50,678 bases of DNA. It comes from JABCPE02 sp963509715 (GTDB lineage: Bacteria > Bacteroidota > Bacteroidia > Flavobacteriales > Weeksellaceae). The position numbers and the translations under genes were made by a program. The stretch's first letter is position 1. The number at the start of each line of letters is the position of its first letter. A model generated the notes under the pieces. The model was not told where the DNA came from, did no database searches, and saw nothing but the letters and a program-made list of their open reading frames with translations. Of this stretch, positions 15,896-24,424 are shown piece after piece. The stretch spans positions 1-50,678 of the forward strand of contig CAUPCB010000008.1 of NCBI GenBank assembly GCA_963509715.1, read 5' to 3'.

Positions 15896-16738
15896 ATGAA
15901 AACTTTTAAACTTATATTGTTGTTATTTATTACTTCTGCATCGCTTGTTTTTGGGCAGGAGAAAAGGTATTTCTTTAAGTATGAGTATCATCCAAATTCA
16001 AAGTATTTAATTAAATTAAAAACAGATATGGATGGAGGGTATAAATTTGTGGGAAGCAAGGAAGTGATAGATAAAATAGGAATGAATGAGGTGAAAATGA
16101 AGATGAATATGAACATGGGAAGCACCATTTCTACACAGAAAAAGCAAAATAACAATATTCCATTTGTATTAGAATACACTGATTACATTTCTGAAGCAGA
16201 AATTAATGGAGAGAAAGTGAACAGAAAAATTCCCATTCAAGGAGTTAAATTGAGCGGTGATATTATAAATGGTAAGAAAATGGAGGTTAAGAATGTAGAA
16301 GGAAACATCGATGAAGACACAAAGAAGATATTGACAGAATCGATTAAACAATTTTCTGCAATAGATACTGATTTTCCTAAAGAAGGTCTAAAAATAGGTG
16401 ATAGTTTTGATATGGTTATACCATATAAACAAAGTATACCGAATGCGGGCGATATAGAAATGAAAATGAATGTAAAATATAAACTCTTAAAAGTAGAAAA
16501 AGAGGAAGCCTATTTTGATATGTTGATAGATTTTGTAATGGGAGATAAGAATGTTAAAAACATGGACTTGTCTGCATCTGGTGATGGAAAAGGTTTTTTA
16601 TTATTTGATATGAAAAATAATTATTTTACCAGTCAGAATATAGACATGACTATTAATTTAAAATTAAAAACAGAATTACTTACACTTGAAAATACTTCTA
16701 AAGCAAAATCTGTCGTTACTCAACAAAAAATAAAATAA
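15896..16738 (+). CDS. Secreted protein of unknown function (280 aa)
   Basis: A Sec signal peptide (cleavage near VFGQ, residue 21) is followed by a mostly beta-strand protein with many Met and Lys residues (for example VKMKMNMNMGSTIS). The pattern of short repeated strands and lack of enzymatic motifs resembles the large DUF-type periplasmic proteins of Flavobacteriia. I do not assign a family with confidence. It follows the oxidoreductase by 5 nt, but the link may only be transcriptional. Confidence 0.72.
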   Translation: MKTFKLILLLFITSASLVFGQEKRYFFKYEYHPNSKYLIKLKTDMDGGYKFVGSKEVIDKIGMNEVKMKMNMNMGSTISTQKKQNNNIPFVLEYTDYISEAEINGEKVNRKIPIQGVKLSGDIINGKKMEVKNVEGNIDEDTKKILTESIKQFSAIDTDFPKEGLKIGDSFDMVIPYKQSIPNAGDIEMKMNVKYKLLKVEKEEAYFDMLIDFVMGDKNVKNMDLSASGDGKGFLLFDMKNNYFTSQNIDMTINLKLKTELLTLENTSKAKSVVTQQKIK

Positions 16739-16835
16739 AAATATTTTTTAGAGAAACTACATTTATATTTATTAACTTTGCAAAACCTTATAAGATATAT
16801 ATTTTTTAGTTAAACAATTTAAAAATTAGAAAGTT

Positions 16836-17072
16836 ATGAAATTACCAAAGTTTTTGATGGCAGATAATTCAGAATTTCCAGAGGATTTGTTCGTTGTGCA
16901 TACAGAATATCCAAGATTTATCCTAAATGTAGAGGAGGAAGAAGTAGAATGGCTAGATGATTTGGAAGGAGATGATGAGGAAACCGTTGCAAATGAAGCT
17001 ACAAAAGTAGTAGAAGAAGCATTTGCGTGGTGTGATGAAGAATTGGCGAAATACGATGATTTGGAGGATTAA
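16836..17072 (+). CDS. Small very acidic protein (78 aa), conserved-type hypothetical
   Basis: A 78-aa protein with about one third Asp/Glu, notably NVEEEEVEWLDDLEGDDEE (residues 29-47), and a Trp/Cys pair (FAWCDEEL). No signal peptide, so probably cytoplasmic. TAACTTTG at 16773-16780 is a likely -7 box. The downstream hairpin is shared with metK on the other strand. Compact acidic proteins like this can act as nucleic-acid mimics or chaperone partners, but nothing here shows that. Confidence 0.75.
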   Translation: MKLPKFLMADNSEFPEDLFVVHTEYPRFILNVEEEEVEWLDDLEGDDEETVANEATKVVEEAFAWCDEELAKYDDLED

Positions 17073-17091
17073 TTATCTTTAAGACAAAATA

Positions 17092-17117
17092 AAAACCCAC
17101 TTTTTAGGTGGGTTTTT
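17092..17117. terminator. Bidirectional terminator between the acidic-protein gene and metK
   Basis: AAAACCCAC and GTGGGTTTT form a stem with A-rich and T-rich flanks, so it can end both converging transcripts. Confidence 0.8.
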
Positions 17118-17121
17118 TATT

Positions 17122-18402
17122 TTATAGACCGAAAGCCTTTTTGATTTCTTCTACTTTATCCAGTTTCTCCCAAGTGAAAAACTCTAAACCTTTGATAGTA
17201 AGTTCGTTTTTAGCTCCTTTGTTAAAGGTTTTATCTGCTACATAATAATTTCTTCCCATGTGTCCATAGGCTGCTGTTTCGCGGTAGATAGGATTTCTCA
17301 GTTTTAGGTTTTGCTCTATCGCATAAGGTCTCAGGTCAAATAATTGCTGTACTTTTTCTGCAATTTTGCCGTCAGTCAGATTTACTTTGGAAGTTCCATA
17401 AGTGTTGATATACAAACCACAAGGTTTAGCAACTCCAATGGCATAAGAAATCTGAACCAAAATTTCATCTGCAACTCCTGCTGCTACAAGGTTTTTGGCG
17501 ATATGTCTCATAGCATAGGCTGCACTTCTATCCACTTTAGAAGGGTCTTTTCCAGAGAACGCTCCACCTCCATGAGCACCTTTTCCTCCGTAAGTATCTA
17601 CGATGATTTTTCTACCTGTAAGCCCAGTATCTCCGTGCGGGCCACCGATTACGAATTTCCCAGTAGGATTGATATGGAATGTAATATTATCATTGAAAAG
17701 TGCCTGAATTTCAGGTTTTTGTTTCGCTTTAACTTTTGGAATTAAAATCTCGATGATGTCTTTTCTGATTTTTGCCAACATGTTTTCTTCTGTGTCAAAT
17801 TCATCATGCTGAGTAGAAACCACGATGCTGTCTATTCTCACAGGCTTATGATTATCAGAATATTCTATCGTAACTTGTGATTTCGCATCAGGACGAAGAT
17901 AGGTGATTTCCTTGTTTTCTCTCCTCAATGCAGAAAGTTCTCTCAAAATAGAATGAGCCAAGTCTAATGCCAGAGGCATGTAGTTTTCGGTTTCGTTTGT
18001 TGCATATCCGAACATAATTCCTTGGTCACCAGCGCCTTGTGCGTTTGCTTTGGTCTCAAAATCAGAATTTTGAGTAATTCTATCCACACCTTGGTTGATG
18101 TCTGGTGACTGCTCATGGATAGCAGAAATCACTCCACAAGAATCTCCATTGAACATATATTCGCCTTTGGTATAGCCAATATCATTGATAACTTCCCTAG
18201 CGATGGTCTGCACATCAAGGTAAGCTTCAGATTTCACCTCTCCAGCTAGGACTACCTGCCCAGTGGTTACGAGCGTTTCACAAGCTACTTTTGAGTTCTT
18301 ATCATAGGCCAAGAAATGGTCTATTAAAGCGTCAGATATTTGGTCTGCGATTTTGTCTGGATGTCCTTCAGAAACGGACTCTGATGTAAATAAGTAAGCC
18401 AT
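17122..18402 (-). CDS. metK: S-adenosylmethionine synthase
   Basis: The 426-aa enzyme makes SAM from methionine and ATP. Visible motifs: FTSESVSEGHPDKIADQISD at the N-terminus (ATP/Met site), GAGDQGIMFGYA (the family signature hexapeptide region) and GGGAFSGKDPSKVDRSAAY (the glycine-rich loop). The length is a little above the E. coli enzyme (384 aa), normal for Bacteroidota. The 5' leader of about 140 nt carries a SAM-II-like aptamer and a hairpin that would hide the start, so feedback control by the product is likely. Confidence 0.97.
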   Translation of the reverse strand: MAYLFTSESVSEGHPDKIADQISDALIDHFLAYDKNSKVACETLVTTGQVVLAGEVKSEAYLDVQTIAREVINDIGYTKGEYMFNGDSCGVISAIHEQSPDINQGVDRITQNSDFETKANAQGAGDQGIMFGYATNETENYMPLALDLAHSILRELSALRRENKEITYLRPDAKSQVTIEYSDNHKPVRIDSIVVSTQHDEFDTEENMLAKIRKDIIEILIPKVKAKQKPEIQALFNDNITFHINPTGKFVIGGPHGDTGLTGRKIIVDTYGGKGAHGGGAFSGKDPSKVDRSAAYAMRHIAKNLVAAGVADEILVQISYAIGVAKPCGLYINTYGTSKVNLTDGKIAEKVQQLFDLRPYAIEQNLKLRNPIYRETAAYGHMGRNYYVADKTFNKGAKNELTIKGLEFFTWEKLDKVEEIKKAFGL

Positions 18403-18471
18403 AAATTTCTTTATTTTTTTTTAGTTAATAATTGAAATTTATAAAAACCACAAAGCCTAAATAAAGAAACT
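18403..18471 (-). promoter_or_regulatory. Start-sequestering hairpin in the metK leader
   Basis: TTTCTTTATTT (18406-18416) and AAATAAAGAAA (18459-18469) are perfect 11-bp complements. On the mRNA, the later arm ends 3 nt before the metK AUG. Formation of this helix would cover the ribosome landing site, so it is a candidate expression platform for the upstream aptamer. Confidence 0.48.
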
Positions 18472-18484
18472 AAAAAGAGATTTT

Positions 18485-18533
18485 CTGTTTTAGCATTTTT
18501 TATTGAGGTTGCAATCAGTACAAATTTTTCCTC
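18485..18533 (-). promoter_or_regulatory. SAM-II-like riboswitch aptamer upstream of metK
   Basis: On the minus strand: P1 arm GAGG, then AAAAATTTGTACTGATTGCAA, P1 arm CCTC, an A-rich linker, and ATGCTAAAACAG. This matches the SAM-II pseudoknot layout: P1, a U-rich loop, TTGCA next to the second P1 arm, A-rich linker, and GCTAAA near the 3' end. CTG in the loop can pair with the final CAG, where the reference SAM-II has CC with GG. A promoter (TTTG, 18 nt, TAAATTTG; 18548-18577) starts transcription just before P1. The gene controlled makes SAM. Confidence 0.62.
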
Positions 18534-18547
18534 TAAATTTTCGAAGG

Positions 18548-18577
18548 CAAATTTACATAAAAAATTTAAACTTCAAA
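18548..18577 (-). promoter_or_regulatory. metK promoter
   Basis: On the minus strand TTTG (complement of 18574-18577), 18 nt, then TAAATTTG (complement of 18548-18555). It lies in the gap after the oxyR stop, so metK is transcribed apart from oxyR. Confidence 0.62.
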
Positions 18578-18585
18578 ATTAAACT

Positions 18586-19530
18586 TTACTGAGGAGAAAT
18601 AATAGAGAAGTCCTTTGGATTTTTATTGTAATTAAGATGTTTTGACAAAGCCTCTTTTATAAAAGAACCAAATTCATTGAGCATCTTTTGTTTATAAGTT
18701 GGTTTGTAGTAAATGAGGCTGATTTCTCTGGAAGGGAAAGGTTTTTTAAAATGGAAAACTTTTTTCTTCTGTTCTTCCGAGAGCTGCTGCATGGCAAGTT
18801 CTGGGAGCACAGTGATGCCTCCCGTTTTATCCACCATTTTTATAAGAGTGCTGATGCTGGACGCTGAGAATTCCAAGTTTTTGGGTTTTAGTGAGTTTTC
18901 TTTTAAATGACAGATGGATTCCATTTGTTTTCTCAAACAGTTTCCTTCTTCCAAAAGCCAAAATTTATCCGAATTAAAATCCTCAGAACCTATAAAATAT
19001 TCATCTTTATTTTCATAAGAGGAATAAATCAGCAGTTCTTCATTAAAAAGAAAATCACTGAAAAACTCTTCTGTTTCATGATATGGAGTGGAAATGATAC
19101 CAGCATCTATTTCGCCAGATTTTAGGGATTTTATGATATTTTCGGTATTCATTTCGTGGATGTTCATTTCTATTTTTTGGTTTTGATTTAGAAAATCAAA
19201 AATTTCGTTTGGAATAAGAAATCCAGAAACCGTAGGAATAATCCCAAGATTGATTTTCCCAGCCAATACATTATTGAGCGAATGAGCTTTATTTTTCAGT
19301 TCTGTAATGCTTTCTAACACCGTTTTAGCAGAGGAAATAATCTCATCTCCAGCATCGGTGGTGCGGATGGGATGGGTGGTTCTGTCAAAGATTTTCAGAC
19401 TAAGTTCGTCTTCTAATTTCTGAATCATAGCGCTGAGTGTAGGCTGTGTGACATGACAAGCCAAAGCCGCTTTCCCGAAATGCTTGTATTTATCAACGGC
19501 GATGAGGTATTCTAACTGCTGGATGTTCAT
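18586..19530 (-). CDS. oxyR: OxyR-type LysR-family peroxide sensor
   Basis: The 314-aa regulator has an N-terminal winged helix-turn-helix (FGKAALACHVTQPTLSAMIQKLE, residues 18-40) and a LysR substrate domain. Cys198 and Cys207, in NCLRKQMESIC, have the 9-residue spacing of the E. coli OxyR redox pair Cys199/Cys208, which supports a peroxide-sensing OxyR over other LysR types. It should activate catalase and peroxiredoxin genes when oxidised. None of those are adjacent. An 11-bp inverted repeat lies just upstream of its promoter. Confidence 0.9.
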   Translation of the reverse strand: MNIQQLEYLIAVDKYKHFGKAALACHVTQPTLSAMIQKLEDELSLKIFDRTTHPIRTTDAGDEIISSAKTVLESITELKNKAHSLNNVLAGKINLGIIPTVSGFLIPNEIFDFLNQNQKIEMNIHEMNTENIIKSLKSGEIDAGIISTPYHETEEFFSDFLFNEELLIYSSYENKDEYFIGSEDFNSDKFWLLEEGNCLRKQMESICHLKENSLKPKNLEFSASSISTLIKMVDKTGGITVLPELAMQQLSEEQKKKVFHFKKPFPSREISLIYYKPTYKQKMLNEFGSFIKEALSKHLNYNKNPKDFSIISPQ

Positions 19531-19571
19531 GATTTCAAAAATATTTTATATAAAACTCATTTTCAATAAAG

Positions 19572-19629
19572 CAAAGTTACAAAATTACTGTAACCAATCC
19601 TGATTGTACGAAAACAGAATTGGTTACAG
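19572..19629 (-). promoter_or_regulatory. oxyR promoter box and upstream inverted repeat
   Basis: CTGTAACCAAT (19588-19598) and ATTGGTTACAG (19619-19629) form a perfect 11-bp inverted repeat with a 20-nt spacer. TAACTTTG for oxyR is the complement of 19572-19579, so the repeat lies roughly -20 to -65 relative to that start, where LysR proteins often bind. No T-tract follows it on either strand, which argues against a terminator. Autoregulation is inferred. Confidence 0.5.
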
Positions 19630-19654
19630 CGAATTTACAAACTTATGTATAGGA

Positions 19655-20071
19655 CTATTTTACAGTCTCTTTGTAAGAATCCGTAATGCCCTGTCCTGTG
19701 TAAGAAGTGAAATTCGTACTCCAGTTCTGAACTCTAGCTCCTGTGTATGTTTTAGTTACTGTCCATTTTACAAATAGATTACCATAAATGTCAGTAGCTT
19801 TTACTTCTACAAAAGATTTGAATCCTTTATTTACTTCAAAAGAAATATTTTCTGACATTCCACTTCTCAGATATATTTTTCTCTTGTTTCCATTAGCATC
19901 TCTATAGGTTACAGAGCCATTAATAGAATTATTACCTTGATATTGAACCTGCAGTTTAGCTGTGTATATGGCATCATCATCTTTATCCCTAGAACAGGAA
20001 GAAACGATAAAACCCAAAACTAATGCAAGCGCACCCACTAAAATACTTCTTTTTGATAAAAACTTTTTCAT
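19655..20071 (-). CDS. Small lipoprotein of unknown function (138 aa)
   Basis: The lipoprotein signal is clear (GFIVSSC, Cys26) and is followed by an acidic patch (SRDKDDD). The rest is strand-rich, with NKRKIYLRSGMSENISFEVNKG in the middle, and may be a small beta-sandwich. I recognise no family. It lies alone between gcvP and oxyR. Confidence 0.72.
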   Translation of the reverse strand: MKKFLSKRSILVGALALVLGFIVSSCSRDKDDDAIYTAKLQVQYQGNNSINGSVTYRDANGNKRKIYLRSGMSENISFEVNKGFKSFVEVKATDIYGNLFVKWTVTKTYTGARVQNWSTNFTSYTGQGITDSYKETVK

Positions 20072-20149
20072 TTTAAAAATTAAATTTTTTTTGTTTTAAT
20101 AGTTCTCAAAAATTATACCATAGATAGTAATAATCTTATTAGTAATCGG

Positions 20150-23011
20150 TTAGTTCTCTGCATAAGACTCGGTAGGAGCGCAAGTACAGATTAAGTTTCT
20201 GTCTCCATAGGCATCATCTACACGAGAAACAGAAGCGAAGAACTTATTCTCTCTTATCCATTCCAAAGGATATGCTGCTTTTTCTCGGCTGTATGGTTTG
20301 TCCCATGCATCAGAGATTACCAACTGTTCCGTATGAGGTGCATTTTTCAAAACATTGTTTTCCTTGTCAGCTTTGCCGTTTGCTATTTCATCTATTTCAT
20401 ATTTGATGTTTATTAAAGCTTCCGCAAATCTATCAAGTTCCTCTTTGCTTTCGGATTCGGTAGGTTCTATCATGAGAGTTCCTGCCACAGGGAAAGATAC
20501 TGTAGGTGCGTGGAATCCGTAGTCCATCAGTCGTTTCGCAATATCACCCACTTCTATACCATAGGTTTTGAATGGTCGGAAATCCACGATACATTCGTGC
20601 GCAACTCTTTCATTTTCATTGCTATACAAGATAGAATAATGCTCTTTTAGCACATCTTTTAGGTAATTTGCATTTAGAATAGCGTATTCTGTGGCTTTTT
20701 TTAGTCCTTGGGTTCCCAGCATTTTGATGTAAGCATAGGAAATATTCACTACAAGGGCAGAACCATATGGAGCAGAAGAAATAGCATCGATAGAGTGTTC
20801 TGAACCGATTTTCACATTTGGATTCGAAGGTAAGAACGGAACCAAATGTTTCGCTACACAGATAGGCCCTACACCAGGTCCACCGCCGCCATGAGGGATA
20901 GCAAAGGTTTTATGTAAATTTAGGTGGCACACATCCGCACCGATATGCCCTGGGCTGGTAAAGCCAACCTGAGCGTTCATATTAGCGCCATCCATGTACA
21001 CCTGTCCGCCATTGTCATGAATTAGATTGATAATATCTGTAACATTATTGTCAAAGAAACCATAAGTGGACGGATATGTAATCATAAATGCCGCCAGATT
21101 TTCTTTGTGCTGTTCTACTTTTGCTTTTAAATCCTCAAAATCAATCTGTCCATTTTCTAGATTTTTTACCACAACTACTTTTAGCCCTGCTACGATAGCC
21201 GAAGCGGGATTCGTACCGTGTGCAGATTGTGGGATAAGCACGATGTCTCTGTGTCCTTCGCCTTTGTGTTTCAGGTATTCGCGGATTACCATCAGCCCAG
21301 CATATTCGCCCTGTGCACCAGAGTTTGGCTGTAGGGAAGTTCCTGCAAAGCCTGTGATTTCGGCTAAATCTTTTTCTAATTCTTTGATTAGTTTTTGATA
21401 GCCTTTTGCCTGTTCCATCGGCACGAAAGGGTGGATATTTCCCCATTCTGGCCAAGATAGAGGCAGCATTTCTGTAGCAGCATTCAGCTTCATTGTACAA
21501 GAACCAAGCGAAATCATAGAATGCGTAAGAGAAATGTCTTTTCTCTCTAGTTTTTTGATGTATCGCATCAGCTCTGTCTCTGTGTGGTATTTATGGAAAA
21601 CCTCTTCCACTAGGACTTTATCAGTTCTTAGAAGACTGCTAGGAAGGGTGATTTGTTCTTTTAAATCAATCTTAACGGCATTTTTACCGACAAATTCAGC
21701 AAAGACATCTGCTAGTTTTTGGAGTTTTTTATTTGTAGTAGCTTCATTGATAGCAACGCTCACAAAATCATATTCGAAATAATTTAGGTTGATTTTGTGG
21801 TTTTCCATCAATGTTTTCAAAGACTGTTTTTTGTCTTCGCTAAGTTTAAATCTTACCGTGTCAAAACTTGGATTGTTTTCAACCTCGTAGCCTAGTTTAG
21901 CTAAAGCATCTCGCAAAGCATTAGCCTTAAAATGTATCTGTCCTGCAATGTACTTAAGTCCTGCTTCTCCGTGATAGACAGCGTACATTCCTGCCATCAC
22001 TGCTAGAAGAACCTGCGCTGTACAGATGTTGGAAGTTGCTTTTTCACGCTTGATGTGCTGTTCTCTGGTCTGCAAAGCCATTCTGAGCGCTCTCTTTCCG
22101 TACATGTCCTGTGAAATTCCTATGATACGGCCAGGGATTTCTCTTTTGTATTCGTCTTTACAAGCGTAGAAAGCGGCGTGAGGCCCACCGTATCCCATAG
22201 GAATACCGAACCTTTGGGAAGTACCGACAGCACAGTCAGCACCGAGCTGTGCAGGAGATTTTAGCATAACTAAAGCCAATAAATCACACGCTAAAACGAC
22301 TTGAATATTTTGTTCTTTCAGAGATTTTATAATTTCTGTGTAATCCTCTATAACGCCTATTTTAGTAGGGTATTGAAGTAAAGCTCCGAAATAAGAATTG
22401 TCCAAACTTCCATTATGTTCTCCTACAGTAATTTCTATTCCCAGTCCTTCCGCTCTGGTTTTCAGCACGGCGATTGTTTGTGGAAGAACATCATCAGAAA
22501 TGAAAAATTTATTTGCTCCTGCGTTTTTTTGTTCCTTTGTTCTGTTGGAGAAGAACATATGCATAGCTTCGGCAGCTGCAGTTCCTTCATCCAAAAGGGA
22601 AGCGTTTGCTAATGGGAAACCTGTAAGGCTCACTATCATAGTCTGATAGTTCAGCAGTGCCTCTAATCTTCCCTGTGAAATCTCCGCTTGGTAAGGCGTG
22701 TAAGCTGTATACCAGCTAGGATTTTCCAAAATATTTCGCTGGATGACAGCTGGAAGAATGGCAGGGTGGTATCCTAGTCCAATGTAAGAATCAAACTGCT
22801 GATTTTCAGAAGCTAGTTCTTTAGAATGAGAAAGCATTTCAAACTCGGACAGAGGTTCTGAAATGCTTAAATCTTTTTGTAATCGGATAGAATGAGGAAT
22901 GGTCTGAGAAATCAGCTCATCAATGCTGGAAACACCTACTTTTTTCAGCATTTCGTTTTTGTTCGTTTCATTGAAGCTAATGTGTCTGTTTACAAATTCT
23001 GATGTGTTCAT
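20150..23011 (-). CDS. gcvP: Glycine dehydrogenase (decarboxylating), P protein of the glycine cleavage system
   Basis: The 953-aa single-chain P protein removes CO2 from glycine and passes the aminomethyl group to the lipoyl arm of GcvH. The pyridoxal-phosphate Lys lies in HLNLHKTFAIPHGGGGPG, followed by the Gly-rich loop. Another family segment is YTPYQAEISQGRLEALLNYQ near residues 121-140. gcvT is in this window at 31355-32437 but in another operon, and gcvH is not here. A promoter is at 23048-23078. Confidence 0.97.
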   Translation of the reverse strand: MNTSEFVNRHISFNETNKNEMLKKVGVSSIDELISQTIPHSIRLQKDLSISEPLSEFEMLSHSKELASENQQFDSYIGLGYHPAILPAVIQRNILENPSWYTAYTPYQAEISQGRLEALLNYQTMIVSLTGFPLANASLLDEGTAAAEAMHMFFSNRTKEQKNAGANKFFISDDVLPQTIAVLKTRAEGLGIEITVGEHNGSLDNSYFGALLQYPTKIGVIEDYTEIIKSLKEQNIQVVLACDLLALVMLKSPAQLGADCAVGTSQRFGIPMGYGGPHAAFYACKDEYKREIPGRIIGISQDMYGKRALRMALQTREQHIKREKATSNICTAQVLLAVMAGMYAVYHGEAGLKYIAGQIHFKANALRDALAKLGYEVENNPSFDTVRFKLSEDKKQSLKTLMENHKINLNYFEYDFVSVAINEATTNKKLQKLADVFAEFVGKNAVKIDLKEQITLPSSLLRTDKVLVEEVFHKYHTETELMRYIKKLERKDISLTHSMISLGSCTMKLNAATEMLPLSWPEWGNIHPFVPMEQAKGYQKLIKELEKDLAEITGFAGTSLQPNSGAQGEYAGLMVIREYLKHKGEGHRDIVLIPQSAHGTNPASAIVAGLKVVVVKNLENGQIDFEDLKAKVEQHKENLAAFMITYPSTYGFFDNNVTDIINLIHDNGGQVYMDGANMNAQVGFTSPGHIGADVCHLNLHKTFAIPHGGGGPGVGPICVAKHLVPFLPSNPNVKIGSEHSIDAISSAPYGSALVVNISYAYIKMLGTQGLKKATEYAILNANYLKDVLKEHYSILYSNENERVAHECIVDFRPFKTYGIEVGDIAKRLMDYGFHAPTVSFPVAGTLMIEPTESESKEELDRFAEALINIKYEIDEIANGKADKENNVLKNAPHTEQLVISDAWDKPYSREKAAYPLEWIRENKFFASVSRVDDAYGDRNLICTCAPTESYAEN

Positions 23012-23047
23012 AAGTTATTGGGTATAAGGTTGAAACTTAGTTTGTGG

Positions 23048-23078
23048 TAAAGGTAGACAATTTTTTGTTTTTTACAAA
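23048..23078 (-). promoter_or_regulatory. gcvP promoter
   Basis: On the minus strand TTTG (complement of 23075-23078), 19 nt, then TACCTTTA (complement of 23048-23055), one base off TAnnTTTG. No glycine riboswitch-like structure is seen in the 36-nt leader. Confidence 0.6.
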
Positions 23079-23110
23079 GGTTTTTGGTTTGGAATTTGAA
23101 AAGATGAAGT

Positions 23111-24379
23111 TTAGTAATATTTTTTCCATTTTTTCTTTAATTCTTCCAAAATTTTTTGCTCTGTGGCGTTTTGTTTTGGTTGGTAAAATTTGGTTCCGCT
23201 TATTTCCTCTGGCAAGAATTCCTGTTCTACGAAACCTTCTTTGTAATCATGGGCGTATTGGTAGTTTTTGCCGTAGTTCATATCTTTCATCAGTTTGGTA
23301 GGTGCATTGCGCAGATGCAGAGGCACGGGCAGATTTCCTGTTTTCTTTACAAAGGACAAAGCCTCATTTATAGCTAAATAAGAAGAATTACTTTTCGGCG
23401 AAACTGCCAAATATACAGCACATTCGCTCAGGATAATTCTGGCTTCAGGATTGCCAATGACATTCACTGCCTGAAAACACTGAGTGGCCACTGTGAGGGC
23501 GTTAGGATTGGCAAGGCCTATATCCTCGGAAGCAGAAATGAGCATTCTGCGGGCGATGAATTTGATGTCTTCTCCTCCTGCCAGCATTCTCGCGAGCCAG
23601 TAGACCGCGGCGTTTGGGTCTGAACCACGGATAGACTTTATAAATGCTGAAATGATATCATAGTGCTGTTCTCCATTCTTGTCGTAGAGAACCATATTTT
23701 CTTGTAAAACAGAGAGAATTTCTTCGCTGGTAATTTCCTTGTTTTTGTCTTTTAAAAACTGATTGAGAACGATTTCCAGCCCATTGATGAGTTTTCGGGC
23801 ATCTCCGCCAGAATATTGTATAAAAGCCTCGCTTTCTTTGATTTTAAAATTAGACTGAAATTCAGAATTGTATTGATTTAATGCTGATTTTAGCAGTTCT
23901 TCCAGTTTTTCGTAAGAAAGAGATTTCAGAGTATAGACCTGACAGCGGGAGAGCAGTGCTGCAACGACCTCAAAACTAGGGTTTTCCGTAGTAGCGCCGA
24001 TGAGGACTACCCAGCCTTTTTCTACAGCGTGGAGTAGGCTGTCCTGCTGGGTTTTATTGAACCGATGAATTTCATCAATGAAAAGAATAGGGCTTTTTCC
24101 GCTGAATAGATTCTGTTTTTTGGTTTCTTCTATGATTTCGCGGACATCCTTAACTCCAGAGCTTATAGCATTGAGTTTGAAAAATTTTCGCCCTGACTGC
24201 TCTGCGATGATTTCTGCTAGGGTAGTTTTCCCCGTTCCAGGCGGCCCCCAGAAAATGAGCGAATTGAGCGTGTCATTTTCCAGCATTTTTCGGATAGTGC
24301 AGTTGGTTCCTGTCAGGTGTTCCTGCCCGATAACTTCATCAAGGCTTTTGGGACGCATTTTTTCTGCAAGTGGTGTCAT
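23111..24379 (-). CDS. rarA: Replication-associated recombination ATPase RarA (MgsA)
   Basis: The 422-aa AAA+ ATPase of the clamp-loader-like RarA/MgsA/WRNIP1 family has the opening PLAEKMRPKSLDEVIGQEHL, Walker A GPPGTGKTTL (about residues 46-55), Walker B ILFIDEIHRFNK, sensor 1 GATTENPSF, and the C-terminal tetramerisation part (GGEDIKFIARRMLI...). It acts at stalled replication forks. It starts 45 nt after the lepB stop on the same strand and may be co-transcribed. Confidence 0.95.
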   Translation of the reverse strand: MTPLAEKMRPKSLDEVIGQEHLTGTNCTIRKMLENDTLNSLIFWGPPGTGKTTLAEIIAEQSGRKFFKLNAISSGVKDVREIIEETKKQNLFSGKSPILFIDEIHRFNKTQQDSLLHAVEKGWVVLIGATTENPSFEVVAALLSRCQVYTLKSLSYEKLEELLKSALNQYNSEFQSNFKIKESEAFIQYSGGDARKLINGLEIVLNQFLKDKNKEITSEEILSVLQENMVLYDKNGEQHYDIISAFIKSIRGSDPNAAVYWLARMLAGGEDIKFIARRMLISASEDIGLANPNALTVATQCFQAVNVIGNPEARIILSECAVYLAVSPKSNSSYLAINEALSFVKKTGNLPVPLHLRNAPTKLMKDMNYGKNYQYAHDYKEGFVEQEFLPEEISGTKFYQPKQNATEQKILEELKKKWKKYY

Positions 24380-24424
24380 ATCTCAATATTAAAAGGCTAT
24401 AAGCATACGCTTACAGCCCAGTTT

